Assembly (NCBI RefSeq): GCF_006542765.1
Contig: NZ_SKCD01000013.1
Span: 62,001 to 126,000 of the forward strand
DNA: 64,000 nucleotides
Source of the DNA: Paenibacillus luteus
Lineage (GTDB): Bacteria > Bacillota > Bacilli > Paenibacillales > Paenibacillaceae
Direction: 5' to 3'
Below the pieces are notes generated by a model. That model made no database searches. It was not told where the DNA came from and saw only the letters and a program-made list of their open reading frames with translations. Of the stretch, positions 1-7,624 are shown piece by piece (position 1 is the stretch's first letter; each line of letters opens with the position of its first letter). The position numbers and the translations under genes were made by a program.

Positions 1-1
1 C

Positions 2-448
2 GCGATTGCCGAATCCGGCGAAGTAGAGGGAACTTACCGCGCTTTCGAGCCGGATACGGTTGAGCGGATTCGGAGCATTATTGAGCAATGCGCAGCCGCT
101 TGCGCTGAGCGGTTTGGCGGGGAGGCACTAACAAAGTTCCGAATGGGCAAGGCGCTGCTTAACGCGGAGAAAGCGGTAGAGCTAGTGCAGCGTGCCGGCG
201 TGAAAGTGTTCGGCAGCAACAAGTCCAGCGTATTAGAACAGCCTAGCCTAGCTGGCGAGGATTTCAGCTATTATTTAGATCAAGCGCCTGGAGCGATGGT
301 GTTGATCGGTGTGGGCAACAAGGAAAAAGGAATTGTTCATCCGCTGCATCATCCGCAGTTCGATTTGGACGAGGAGGCTCTCGTCCTAGGTGCCAAGCTT
401 CATGTGCAGATCGTGCTGGATACTCTTGCAGGTGGGCTCAACAGTTAG
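2..448 (+). CDS. M20-family metallo-amidohydrolase, C-terminal part
   Basis: The reading frame is open from the window edge to TAG at 446-448, so only the last ~148 residues are present. The fragment carries the EGTYRAF segment typical of the dimerisation-domain border in M20 amidohydrolases (hippurate, N-acetyl-amino-acid or N-acetyl-diaminopimelate hydrolases). It also has the late catalytic-domain signature GEDFSYY and a C-terminal HPLHHPQFDLDE segment, which supplies the last metal-binding His in this family. These enzymes hydrolyse N-acyl or N-aroyl amino acids with two metal ions in the cytoplasm. The substrate cannot be told from this fragment. A strong terminator follows 28 nt later, so the gene ends its transcription unit. 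Confidence 0.88.
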   Translation, partial: AIAESGEVEGTYRAFEPDTVERIRSIIEQCAAACAERFGGEALTKFRMGKALLNAEKAVELVQRAGVKVFGSNKSSVLEQPSLAGEDFSYYLDQAPGAMVLIGVGNKEKGIVHPLHHPQFDLDEEALVLGAKLHVQIVLDTLAGGLNS

Positions 449-475
449 GAAGATGATTGAAGAGTGAGGACTGGG

Positions 476-524
476 AGCAATAGAAAGAGCCGATTGAATC
501 ATTCAATCGGCTCTTTCTATTGCT
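476..524 (+). terminator. intrinsic terminator after the M20 hydrolase
   Basis: Two perfectly complementary 24-nt arms (476-499 and 501-524) flank a single base. The arms are U-rich on the 3' side (CTCTTTCTATT). The hairpin follows the M20 stop codon by 28 nt. Confidence 0.85.
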
Positions 525-631
525 TGATCAGGCTATGTCCAACAGATGCGTAAAAAGGATAGTGAGGTTTTAATGTAAAGCGCACATGGTTAAGCTAGGC
601 CATACGATGATAACGGGGAGGACAAGGCACG

Positions 632-847
632 ATGAAAATTGAGTTGGGCTCATGTTTGCTTGAACAGCGCTTGTCTGAAGCCGGTTTATCTAAGGAACAG
701 CTTGCTGCTGGGCTGCTTATCCGTCCCGAGCGTATAGGTGATTACATTGACAATAAACGAATCATGCCGCTTAAAGCTGCCATAGCTATAGCCAATACGC
801 TGAATTGCGATGTGCGTGATCTTTATGAGCTGCATAGTTCAAATTAA
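632..847 (+). CDS. small XRE-family HTH transcriptional regulator
   Basis: This 71-aa protein is a single Cro/C1-type helix-turn-helix domain. The segment LSKEQLAAGLLIRPERIGDY (roughly residues 19-38) forms helices 2-3, and PLKAAIAIANTLNCDVRDLY is the typical C-terminal part of such domains. The start is supported by GGGGAGG about 10 nt upstream. There is no dimerisation or sensor domain, so it resembles the many free-standing minimal XRE proteins of Firmicutes. It is monocistronic: the M20 terminator lies upstream and non-coding repeats lie downstream. The target is unknown. Confidence 0.85.
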   Translation: MKIELGSCLLEQRLSEAGLSKEQLAAGLLIRPERIGDYIDNKRIMPLKAAIAIANTLNCDVRDLYELHSSN

Positions 848-911
848 ACAGGCTGAAATTCATATCGTTCAAATGCTGCTGAAGTTTATGTTAACTCAAA
901 CAAGCTGGGCT

Positions 912-1200
912 AATTTGATGAATGAGGGTTAGCTGATATGCCCAAACTGCTCAAATTTGATGAATGACGGTTAGTTGATATGCCCATTCCGTTTAAATTT
1001 GATGAATGACAGTTAGTTGATATGCCCATTCCGTTTAAATTAAATGAATGACGGTTAGCTGATATGCACAAACTGCTCAAATTTGATGAATGTCAGTTAG
1101 TTGATATGCCCATTCCGTTTAAATTTGATGGATGACAGTTAGTTGATATGCCCAAACTGCTCAAATTTGATGAATGATAGTTAGTCGAAATCCCATACAG
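912..1200. repeat. 42-bp tandem repeat, about seven copies
   Basis: The core AATTTGATGAATGACRGTTA recurs at 912, 954, 996, 1038, 1080, 1122 and 1164, an exact 42-bp period. Each unit ends in one of two alternative tails, CCCAAACTGCTCA or CCCATTCCGTTTA, in the order A-B-B-A-B-A before the last unit decays. All units adjoin directly with no spacers. The reading frames contain stops, so the array looks non-coding. Confidence 0.9.
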
Positions 1201-1703
1201 TTGAATGGTGTTTAGGTGGTTCCGAGCATGCTTCGTTTACAACATGGGAATTAAGCAATTTTGCTATAAAGTGAATTAGAAGTAAGTATATCTTATCTTG
1301 CACTTTTGCAGGACAGAGCCTCCGTACCCCTAGTTTGTATAGGCTATATTGTACAGCTGCAGGATAGGAATGATTATAGGCCGACAACGAGCTCAAAAGC
1401 TCCTTTGAATAGGAACTATGATGCGGAGGTACAATATAGCTTGCCAAACAGGCTTATATTGTATGAAGTTAATGAGAAAGTGCAAGATAGCTTCCCGAAC
1501 AGGAACTGTATCTTGGAGATTCTTTGTTATAGCATTCATAACCGAAAGCTGTCGCTGTGACAATACTATCCAAGCCATTCACTCTACTCCATGCCAACAC
1601 GAAAAGCCGCCCACTCCTCATCGAGAAGTGAACGGCTGGTTGCTTTTCATTACGTCATGACAAAAACGTATTGTATAATTAAACTTTAATAATTAACACA
1701 ACA
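1201..1703. other. intergenic, hairpin-rich spacer without a gene
   Basis: No coding region with a ribosome site is seen. The stretch contains related stem-loops around GATAG/TATCTTG motifs. Examples are TACAATATA at 1430-1438 pairing with 1455-1463, and CAAGATA at 1483-1489 pairing with 1509-1515. Both loops carry a variant of GCTTSCCRAACAGG. Near 1604-1648 a GC-rich hairpin followed by T-rich sequence looks terminator-like. Confidence 0.6.
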
Positions 1704-1811
1704 CTTATGCATGACCTTATGCATGACCTTATGCATGACCTTATGCATGACCTAATACATGATCTAAAAGATGATCTAAAAGATGATCTAAAAGATGATC
1801 TAAAAGATGAA
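1704..1811. repeat. 12-bp tandem repeat array of two unit types
   Basis: Nine consecutive 12-bp units are present. Four are CTTATGCATGAC (1704-1751), one is a hybrid CTAATACATGAT (1752-1763), and four are CTAAAAGATGAT (1764-1811, the last slightly altered). The region lies between the spacer hairpins and the 3' end of the leftward DUF1877 gene. Confidence 0.92.
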
Positions 1812-1897
1812 ATAAATCACCTAACACATCATCTTGTATAACCAAATGCATCAAACCAGCATTTCACACATCTCAAATCAGACCAATCAATGCATCA

Positions 1898-2383
1898 CTA
1901 CATCATATATAAAATCATGCCATAACCTTTGCTTGCCGCGTCGGTGTAATACGCTGCCACTTCATGAAAGTAGCTGAGCACATACTCCTTATCCTCTTCG
2001 TCGTTCCATTCAGAACCTGAAGGATAGATTCCCTCTGCACTGAGTTGCTCGGGATCGAAGCGTCTCTCGAGCTCCTCATGATTGATCTGGGAAAGTTCCT
2101 CCGCTACCGCTCTTACCTGTCCATCTGTCAAATATCTGGCTGGACCGTGCCCCTCATCCGCTCCCACAGGTGTCCCGCCAAGTATGGTATACACGAGTGG
2201 TTCTTCTCCATCGAAGGAGCTTCCGTTAAGTATAAAATGAATGCCATGCCAAGCTTTGTCGATATCAAGCGCTTCTACATCAAAATCCTCATGAACGATA
2301 ATTCCATTTAATTCATCCAAACGAGCAAGGAGTGAGTCCAATTGCGGCATCGAAACCTGCTGTAAATATCCTGTCATTCCCAT
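1898..2383 (-). CDS. DUF1877 (YfbM-like) family protein
   Basis: This 161-aa cytoplasmic protein begins MGMTGYLQQVSMPQLDSLL and contains LDIDKAWHGIHFILNG near residues 59-74. Both are hallmarks of the YfbM/DUF1877 family (E. coli YfbM has MGMIGYF and LDIDKRWDFLHF at the same places). The length matches the family, whose biochemical role is not established. The start is supported by GAGGA 7 nt upstream on the minus strand. The gene appears to stand alone, divergent from the pterin dehydratase gene at 2500. Confidence 0.85.
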   Translation of the reverse strand: MGMTGYLQQVSMPQLDSLLARLDELNGIIVHEDFDVEALDIDKAWHGIHFILNGSSFDGEEPLVYTILGGTPVGADEGHGPARYLTDGQVRAVAEELSQINHEELERRFDPEQLSAEGIYPSGSEWNDEEDKEYVLSYFHEVAAYYTDAASKGYGMILYMM

Positions 2384-2499
2384 CCATAAGTCCTCGCTTT
2401 CATACTTTTGCTTGTTTAATAATTATCCTTATTATACGCTATTGAAACAGCCTAACTAAACTTCATTGAAACCAATACCACATAGCGGGAGGATTAAGA

Positions 2500-2787
2500 A
2501 TGAAGCTTACCGAGACGGAAATTGAAAGCAGTCTGTCCAATTACGAAGGCTGGAAGCGGGAGGACGTCAAGTGGATCGTCAAAAAATACCGTTTTCGTAC
2601 GTTTTTGAATGCTGTCGCGTACGTCAATCGGATAGCTGAGGCGTCAGAGCAGTTGAACCACCATCCCTTGATAGCTATTGATTATAAAATGGTTACGCTG
2701 CGCTTAACGACATGGAGCGATGGCGGCCTTACGGAGCTTGACTTTAAGGCAGCTTCCGCATTTGATGCGGTATTTGCAGAGTACTAA
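2500..2787 (+). CDS. phhB: 4a-hydroxytetrahydrobiopterin (pterin-4a-carbinolamine) dehydratase
   Basis: A 95-aa protein matching PCD/DCoH along its full length: the EQLNHHP active-site motif (His54-His55-Pro56) and the C-terminal GGLTELDFKAASAFD. These enzymes dehydrate 4a-hydroxytetrahydropterins to the quinonoid form during pterin recycling; in some bacteria they serve molybdopterin metabolism. One oddity: where rat PCD has its third active-site His (THxxxGL), this protein reads TTWSDGGL, so the position seems to be Trp72. A good ribosome site (GGGAGG) lies 8 nt before the ATG. No phenylalanine hydroxylase gene is in the window. A hairpin terminator follows immediately. Confidence 0.88.
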   Translation: MKLTETEIESSLSNYEGWKREDVKWIVKKYRFRTFLNAVAYVNRIAEASEQLNHHPLIAIDYKMVTLRLTTWSDGGLTELDFKAASAFDAVFAEY

Positions 2788-2802
2788 TCAAAGCAGCAAT
2801 AC

Positions 2803-2848
2803 ACAAAAACCACGATCCTAAGCCAAGGCTTGGAATCGTGGTTTTTGT
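2803..2848 (+). terminator. intrinsic terminator after phhB
   Basis: Arms ACAAAAACCACGAT (2803-2816) and ATCGTGGTTTTTGT (2835-2848) are perfectly complementary, with a second inner stem AAGCC/GGCTT. Both ends are A/T-rich, so it may work in both directions. Confidence 0.8.
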
Positions 2849-2901
2849 GATTTTAATAGCTACAACTGCGATTAGGTATGGGGTGTCGATTGGAACCGAA
2901 C

Positions 2902-2973
2902 AAACCAACTGCCAAACCAACTGCCAAACCAACTGCCAAACCAACTGCCAAACCAACTGCCAAACCAACTGCG
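2902..2973. repeat. 12-bp tandem repeat, six copies
   Basis: AAACCAACTGCC is repeated six times without interruption (last copy ends GCG). It sits directly downstream of the 43-aa minus-strand gene, 4 nt past its stop codon. One frame would read Pro-Thr-Ala-Lys repeats, but no ribosome site supports it. Confidence 0.92.
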
Positions 2974-2976
2974 GTC

Positions 2977-3108
2977 CTAAGCTTCGGGCTTATCTTTGCC
3001 ACTAGCTTCTTGGCTAAGCTCTTCAAACGACTTCACTTTACCGTGAGGCTGCTGTGTATGTTTCCGCTGATGCCAGGCGTTCTCGCGGCGGTTTTTTGGC
3101 GATGACAT
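2977..3108 (-). CDS. 43-aa basic conserved small protein (PHGKVKSFEEL type)
   Basis: The minus strand encodes 43 residues starting MSSPKNRRENAWHQRKHTQQ, continuing with PHGKVKSFEELSQEASGK and ending KPEA. A textbook ribosome site AGGAGGGG (3116-3123) lies 7 nt upstream of the ATG, which makes translation credible. Charged, W..RK..Q.PHGKVKS-type miniature proteins are common in Bacillus and Paenibacillus; I believe they fall in a domain-of-unknown-function family (possibly DUF6254), but I am not certain of the number. There is no membrane segment or signal peptide. It is the only gene between the phhB terminator and uxuB and is read in the same direction as the uxu operon. Confidence 0.75.
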   Translation of the reverse strand: MSSPKNRRENAWHQRKHTQQPHGKVKSFEELSQEASGKDKPEA

Positions 3109-3201
3109 GATTAATCCCCTCCTTTCCTACTGTAGGGTGGCATAATACTGCCGATCTCATACAGAAGAACAAGAGGGGAGACGTTTGCTCAAATAAGGTG
3201 T

Positions 3202-4056
3202 TTAAACGCCCGAATAGGCCAGAAAGCCGCCATCAACGGGAATGGTCGTACCAGTCACGAAACCGGATGTTGCCTCATCTGCGAGCCATAATAAAGCGCC
3301 AAGCAGATCTTCTGGCTTGCCGAAACGGCGCATTGGCGTATGGGAAATAATTTTGCCTGAACGCTCGGTTAGCGAACCGTCCTCGTTCAAGAGCAGCTTG
3401 CGGTTCTGTTCCGTCAAGAAGAAACCCGGGGCGATCGCATTAACGCGAATGCCGCTTTCTGCAAGGTGAACAGCCAGCCACTGCGTAAAGTTAACAATGG
3501 CTGCTTTGGCAGCGCTGTATGCGGGCACCTTTGTCATTGGGGAGGGTGCACTCATGGACGAAATATTAATAATCGTCACACCGGTCCGTCCCAGCATTTG
3601 CTCTGTGAACACTTGAGTAGGAATAAGTGTCCCAACGAAATTGAGATCCATTACGCTGCGGAAGCCTTCTACGCTTAAATTAAACAGCGTTGTCATTCCC
3701 TCTGCGTGCAAATGTTCCGGTTTAAAGGTCTCGTTCGTCGTATTGGCACTGGGATGATTACCGCCGGCCCCATTGATTAAAATATCACAAGGTCCCAGCT
3801 CTGCTAGTACCTTCGCGCCTGCCGCCTGGGTGCTCTCGACACTGGTGACATCGCACGAAACCGCAATGGCTTCTCCGCCAGCTGCACATATCTCCTCAGC
3901 GACGGCAGCGCCTTTCTCCAACGTGCGATTCAGAATCGCCACCTTGGCTCCCTGACGAGCAAGCTCAAGCGCCATCACTCGGCATAATACGCCAGCGCCT
4001 CCCGTAACGACGGCTACCTTGCCAGTTAACGATTCATGCTTGGGAAGCTGAGTCAT
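3202..4056 (-). CDS. uxuB: SDR-family D-mannonate (fructuronate) oxidoreductase
   Basis: A 284-aa short-chain dehydrogenase. It has the cofactor motif [20 protein letters not shown] near the N-terminus, NGAGG in the middle, the catalytic Ser (NISSMSA) and Tyr-x-x-x-Lys (AYSAAKAA), and the C-terminal [12 protein letters not shown]. Its position directly behind uxuA points to reduction of D-fructuronate to D-mannonate (or the reverse), as for the SDR-type UxuB/YjmF of B. subtilis rather than the long-chain E. coli enzyme. ATG at 4056 was chosen because it overlaps the uxuA stop (ATGA, 4053-4056); a longer frame upstream would run 54 nt into uxuA. The protein acts in the cytoplasm. Confidence 0.85.
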   Translation of the reverse strand: MTQLPKHESLTGKVAVVTGGAGVLCRVMALELARQGAKVAILNRTLEKGAAVAEEICAAGGEAIAVSCDVTSVESTQAAGAKVLAELGPCDILINGAGGNHPSANTTNETFKPEHLHAEGMTTLFNLSVEGFRSVMDLNFVGTLIPTQVFTEQMLGRTGVTIINISSMSAPSPMTKVPAYSAAKAAIVNFTQWLAVHLAESGIRVNAIAPGFFLTEQNRKLLLNEDGSLTERSGKIISHTPMRRFGKPEDLLGALLWLADEATSGFVTGTTIPVDGGFLAYSGV

Positions 4057-5135
4057 GAGCCGGTCACCTGCTTTCCGGCATGAAGCTGATTTGCGTCCCA
4101 TAAGCCCCATAGATACATGATGCCGAGCGCGCGGTCATACAATCCGTATCCAGGTCTGCACTGCTCATCCCAAATATGACGTCCGTGATCGGGCCGAGCA
4201 TAGCCAGTAAAACCAATCTCATGATAAGCGCGAACGATTCCCGCGATATCGACAGTGCCGTCCTCCGTACGATGCGAGGTCTCAATAAAATCACCATTTT
4301 CGTAGACGCGGACGTTTCGGATATGCGCGAATGGAATCCGTTCGGCAAACTCATGGATCATCGCTAGGATATCATTGTCAGGATTAGCTCCAAGCGAACC
4401 GCTGCAAAGCGTAATCCCGTTATAAGGGCTGTCGTATAGCTTCAAGAAGGTTCGGAAGTTTTCCTGGCAAGTCATAATTCTCGGAAGGCCAAAGACCGGC
4501 CATGGCGGATCATCCGGATGGATGGCCATTCGAATGCCGCTGCGAGCGGCTACAGGAATAATCTCATTTAAGAAATAACGCAGATTTTCCCATAAATGCT
4601 CTTCAGTCACGCCTTGGTAGGCTTCGAACAGCTTCGATAAATGAGCCAGCCGCTCCGGCTCCCAGCCGGGCATCGTCAGCGCTGAATTCGCATTGATTTC
4701 TTCCACAAGGCGGAAAGGGTCAGCATCTGCGATACGACTGTTCTCGTAAAACAGTGCGGTAGCGCCGTTGCCCATTGGCTTCTGCAGATCGGTCCGCAGC
4801 CAGTCGAAAATCGGCATAAAGTTGTAGCAAATCACTTTTACGCCAACGGTTCCAAGCTTCTCAATCGTCCGTTTGTAATTTTCGATATACACGTCACGGG
4901 AAGGCAAGCCAAGCTTAATATCTTCATGTACGTTAACGCTTTCAACGACATCGATATGTAACCCGGCAGCTTCTGCTTGCTGCTTAATCTCAAGTATTTT
5001 CTCCATTGGCCATTCTTCGCCTGCGGGTACATCATGAAGCGACCAGACAATGCCGTCTGTTCCAGGAATCTGCTTAATATAGTGGAGAGGAACGGTATCG
5101 TTGCCTTCCCCAAACCATCTGAACGTCATTTTCAT
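4053..5135 (-). CDS. uxuA: mannonate dehydratase
   Basis: At 360 aa this has the normal length for UxuA, which dehydrates D-mannonate to 2-keto-3-deoxygluconate in glucuronate degradation. The N-terminus [20 protein letters not shown] and the segments [35 protein letters not shown] and [14 protein letters not shown] are characteristic of the family. They contain the His and Asp residues that bind the metal. The gene sits 20 nt downstream of the GntR regulator and overlaps uxuB by four bases (ATGA), so the three form one leftward operon. The isomerase and the KDG kinase/aldolase expected for a complete pathway are not in the window. Confidence 0.95.
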   Translation of the reverse strand: MKMTFRWFGEGNDTVPLHYIKQIPGTDGIVWSLHDVPAGEEWPMEKILEIKQQAEAAGLHIDVVESVNVHEDIKLGLPSRDVYIENYKRTIEKLGTVGVKVICYNFMPIFDWLRTDLQKPMGNGATALFYENSRIADADPFRLVEEINANSALTMPGWEPERLAHLSKLFEAYQGVTEEHLWENLRYFLNEIIPVAARSGIRMAIHPDDPPWPVFGLPRIMTCQENFRTFLKLYDSPYNGITLCSGSLGANPDNDILAMIHEFAERIPFAHIRNVRVYENGDFIETSHRTEDGTVDIAGIVRAYHEIGFTGYARPDHGRHIWDEQCRPGYGLYDRALGIMYLWGLWDANQLHAGKQVTGS

Positions 5136-5155
5136 GCTTAACTAGACCTCCATTG

Positions 5156-5833
5156 TTAGATGTAATAATTCGGATATTTTTCTTTCAGCAGTGCCTGATC
5201 GGCAATGTTTAGAGCGAGATGCTCCGACATGAGCTGTTCGGCTGCCGCGCTGTCATGGAGCTTGATTGCATCGGCCATCCTACGGTGCTGCTCATAAAGA
5301 TGCTCCCAATTGTGATCATCGACAAGCCTGAGCATACGGCTCCGATTAAGGTGGGCATTCATTTGCTGCATAAGTGACCAAGTGTTGCTTTTGCTGCAGC
5401 CCTCAAACAAAATACGATGAAAATGCTCGTCCAGCTCGAACATGCTCTTGTCATCCTTCTTGCGGATACATTCCTGCTGATTGCTGAGATTTTCCTCCAG
5501 CTGTGCAAGGAAAGCTTCAGGAAAGTCACTGCAAGCCAGACGAATAACCGCTTTCTCCAGCTGCTCGCGCATAAATCTCGCTTCCTCCACAAGTACAGTA
5601 TCAATGAGAGATACGAACGTGCCGCGTTGCGGGAGCACCTGGACGAGACCTTCCTGGGCAAGCCGCAGGAAACTCTCTCTTACTGGCGTACGGCTAACAT
5701 TAAACAGGAGGGAAGTTTCATTCTCCGATAACGGCGTTCCCGGCACGAGCTCGAGCTTCAATATTTGTTCTTTAAGCTGCATATATACCGCATCCCTTGT
5801 CGAAATAGGCTGCGTACGTAAGTTGAATTGCAT
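5156..5833 (-). CDS. GntR-family (FadR/FCD subgroup) transcriptional regulator
   Basis: This 225-aa protein has an N-terminal winged helix (about residues 10-75). It includes PLSENETSLLFNVSRTPVRESFLRLAQEGL, here seen as overlapping parts, which is the classic GntR recognition region. The C-terminal all-helical FCD domain carries the metal/ligand-binding pattern ELDEHFHRILFEGC and a late SEHLALNIAD. As the first gene of the uxu operon it is probably its hexuronate-responsive repressor (ExuR/UxuR type). The upstream stretch 5845-5880 contains repeated GTATG/CATAC words that could be its operator, but this is only a guess. Confidence 0.88.
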   Translation of the reverse strand: MQFNLRTQPISTRDAVYMQLKEQILKLELVPGTPLSENETSLLFNVSRTPVRESFLRLAQEGLVQVLPQRGTFVSLIDTVLVEEARFMREQLEKAVIRLACSDFPEAFLAQLEENLSNQQECIRKKDDKSMFELDEHFHRILFEGCSKSNTWSLMQQMNAHLNRSRMLRLVDDHNWEHLYEQHRRMADAIKLHDSAAAEQLMSEHLALNIADQALLKEKYPNYYI

Positions 5834-5895
5834 AAAGGTAACCCCTTCCGTCGTACACTAACATACTACCATACAAGTTGAGTGGAGGAAAAGAG

Positions 5896-5960
5896 AAAAA
5901 TAAAAACGCCAGAAGGGCTGCCCCAAAAAGTAGATGCTCTACCTTCTGAAACAGCCCTTC
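5896..5960 (-). terminator. terminator of the YjzC-like gene
   Basis: On the minus strand GAAGGGCTG (5952-5960) pairs with CAGCCCTTC (5912-5920). An inner stem is built around GTAGAGC/GCTCTAC-like words. T-rich sequence (complement of 5896-5906) follows. Confidence 0.65.
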
Positions 5961-5988
5961 GATATGGTTCTCATACTTTTATTTTGCA

Positions 5989-6147
5989 TTAATCGGTAAG
6001 GTTCCAAGTTGTTTCATTACCGCTAAGAGGACAAGCAGGGAATTTTTCTCCCTTTTTGAGCTGATCCTTCTTGCCTGATTCTGAAATGTAGTTCCCAGCA
6101 TGCTCAACAATTTCTCCCGTTCGATAAGAAGTATTCGTACTATTCAT
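5989..6147 (-). CDS. YjzC-like small stress protein (52 aa)
   Basis: A 52-aa protein too short for usual ORF cut-offs. It begins MNSTNTSYRTGEIVEHAGNY and continues with GKKDQLKKGEKFPACPLSG, ending in TTWNLTD. The layout Y.TG..V...G.Y....G....L..G..FP......W.L resembles B. subtilis YjzC and relatives, whose function is not known. ATG at 6147 is supported by GGAGGT 10 nt upstream. A perfect sigma-B-type promoter (6210-6235) lies about 60 nt upstream, so it is very likely a general-stress gene. It ends in its own terminator. Confidence 0.8.
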   Translation of the reverse strand: MNSTNTSYRTGEIVEHAGNYISESGKKDQLKKGEKFPACPLSGNETTWNLTD

Positions 6148-6209
6148 AGTAGCTAGCACCTCCAGTTATTTTAAGGCAGTTAGATAGGGGGTTAACTGCC
6201 TATTCTTAT

Positions 6210-6235
6210 ATACCCGTTTGGTTTGCATTTGAAAC
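6210..6235 (-). promoter_or_regulatory. sigma-B promoter of the YjzC-like gene
   Basis: Minus strand GTTTCA (6235-6230), 14-nt spacer, GGGTAT (6215-6210). This is the B. subtilis sigma-B consensus (GTTTAA-N12-14-GGGTAT) with one mismatch. Confidence 0.85.
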
Positions 6236-6237
6236 CC

Positions 6238-7137
6238 TCAATGAAGAAAATACGGTTTTTTATCTGCAGGCTCCTCAGTGGAACCTTCTTTTCTTGTTTT
6301 CTCACGCTCTGAGAGTGTTTTTAAATAAGTAGACATCACTCTAGCGAGTTGATCGGAAACCTCAACTAGACTCATATGGCCCACATCTTCGAAGGTGGTC
6401 TCCAAAATATGCGGGTATTTATAAGTTGTCTCCGGCTGATTAAGGTTGGTTACGGTGAACGTGTCATCAGGTTTGATGACGCCGTCCTCGGCACCAGCAA
6501 CAAGCAGCACCGGGAATTTCGCTTTCGCAAGCACATGGCTGCGGTCCGGGCGGTGCATCATTCCTTTTAGGGTAGAGATCACCGCGCCAGCTTCCATTTG
6601 CTGGCCTACGCCAATCATATCGTTGACCTCATTGCGCATTTCGCCAAGCTTCTCATCGGTAAACAAATTAGGAATGATTCCGTATAGATACTTCGAAACG
6701 CCTTTCTCGCGAATTTCTGCAATATCATCCGCTCGTTTTTCTTTGGCTGTCTCAGTATCTGGCAATGCGGTAGAGTGGATAAGCGCGAAGCCAGCAAGTT
6801 TGTCCGGATATTTATCTGCGAAGGCAGCTGTTACATAGCCGCCTAATGAGTGACCAAACATAACAACCTTTTCAATCTCAAGCGCCTCGAGAAGAGCTGC
6901 TATATCATCAGCCATAATGTCCATTGTATAGGTCCCCTCAGGTGCAGAGGATTCACCATGGCCACGAAGGTCCGGGATAATGACACGGTACTGGTCACCC
7001 AGCATCGGACATATTTTTTGCCAGTATTGAGATGAGCCGCAAAAGCCGTGAAGCAATACGATTGCACTTCCTTGACTACTTCCACATTCTTCATAGCCTA
7101 AATCGATGCCATTAACGTGTATACGTTGCTTTTCCAT
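6238..7137 (-). CDS. alpha/beta-hydrolase fold protein
   Basis: This 299-aa hydrolase has the oxyanion-hole segment LLHGFCGSSQYW (near residues 28-39), PDLRGHGES, and the nucleophile elbow GHSLGG with Ser near residue 96. The acid is in VAGAEDGVI, and the catalytic His is in VGHMSLVE. A charged tail EREKTRKEGSTEEPADKK extends beyond the normal domain. The substrate is unknown; esterase or lactonase activity would be typical. A sigma-B-like promoter upstream (7185-7210) places it in the stress regulon. The RsbQ co-factor of the B. subtilis energy-stress pathway is also an alpha/beta hydrolase, but no RsbP phosphatase with a PAS domain is present, so that identity is not claimed. Confidence 0.88.
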   Translation of the reverse strand: MEKQRIHVNGIDLGYEECGSSQGSAIVLLHGFCGSSQYWQKICPMLGDQYRVIIPDLRGHGESSAPEGTYTMDIMADDIAALLEALEIEKVVMFGHSLGGYVTAAFADKYPDKLAGFALIHSTALPDTETAKEKRADDIAEIREKGVSKYLYGIIPNLFTDEKLGEMRNEVNDMIGVGQQMEAGAVISTLKGMMHRPDRSHVLAKAKFPVLLVAGAEDGVIKPDDTFTVTNLNQPETTYKYPHILETTFEDVGHMSLVEVSDQLARVMSTYLKTLSEREKTRKEGSTEEPADKKPYFLH

Positions 7138-7184
7138 CGATCATCACCAGCCTTTTCTATTATCGATTTGTTTGGTGTTGTCTC

Positions 7185-7210
7185 TTAACCTCATCCGAAG
7201 CATCTGAAAC
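7185..7210 (-). promoter_or_regulatory. sigma-B-type promoter of the alpha/beta hydrolase
   Basis: Minus strand GTTTCA (7210-7205), exactly 14 nt, then GGTTAA (7190-7185). It is the same -35 and spacer as the perfect site at 6210-6235 and is divergent from the site at 7292-7317. Confidence 0.7.
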
Positions 7211-7291
7211 AACGAAAATATCATTCGAATTTCGTATATTTATTTCTTCATTAATAGCCTTCTATTTTGTTCAATGCCAATAAATTCCGCT

Positions 7292-7317
7292 GTTTCAAAG
7301 GGAAACAGGCTGGTTAA
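7292..7317 (+). promoter_or_regulatory. sigma-B-type promoter of the DUF1328-yflT unit
   Basis: GTTTCA (7292-7297), 14-nt spacer, GGTTAA (7312-7317), located 49 nt before the DUF1328 start codon. Confidence 0.72.
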
Positions 7318-7365
7318 TAACATGACAAGTTAGCAAAAAGCAGAATCGAAGGAAGGGTGATTCCA

Positions 7366-7530
7366 ATGTTAGGATGGGCATTATTATTTTTCATCTTCGC
7401 AATCGTTGCAGGCATATTCGGCTTCTTGGGAATTGCTTCCGCATTAGCTGGAATAGCAAAAGTTCTATTCGTCATATTCGTCGTACTCTTTATCGTATCT
7501 CTCATCGTTGGCCGAAGACGAGTCAGTTAA
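7366..7530 (+). CDS. DUF1328-family small membrane protein (54 aa)
   Basis: A 54-residue protein with two hydrophobic helices: [20 protein letters not shown], then a segment to about residue 48. It ends in a basic tail GRRRVS. The MLxWAlxFfifAiiAgifGF opening is diagnostic of DUF1328, a family of tiny inner-membrane proteins found across bacteria and often stress-induced. ATG at 7366 has GGAAGGGTG about 8 nt upstream. It lies between a sigma-B-type promoter and yflT, so the two are probably co-transcribed. Confidence 0.88.
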   Translation: MLGWALLFFIFAIVAGIFGFLGIASALAGIAKVLFVIFVVLFIVSLIVGRRRVS

Positions 7531-7624
7531 CTTCGCTTAGGGAGGTGTGAGACCAATTAAGATTGATCTGGCAGCTGATGAAAGAAGAAGGACATTTATT
7601 ATAAAAATTTGAGGAGGAATTACA

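Noticed and set aside
912..1200. CRISPR-like regular repeats
   Set aside because: Units adjoin directly without unique spacers, they vary internally, and no cas genes are present.
1707..1841. Open frame through the 12-bp array reading Leu-Met-His-Asp then Leu-Lys-Asp-Asp repeats
   Set aside because: No ribosome site, and the frame is an automatic result of a repeat length divisible by three.
2878..3105. 75-aa frame with Pro-Thr-Ala-Lys repeats
   Set aside because: It lies opposite the better-supported 43-aa gene, has no ribosome site, and its repeats come from the 12-bp array.
6238..7137. The alpha/beta hydrolase as RsbQ
   Set aside because: No RsbP partner is present, and the fold alone is not specific.
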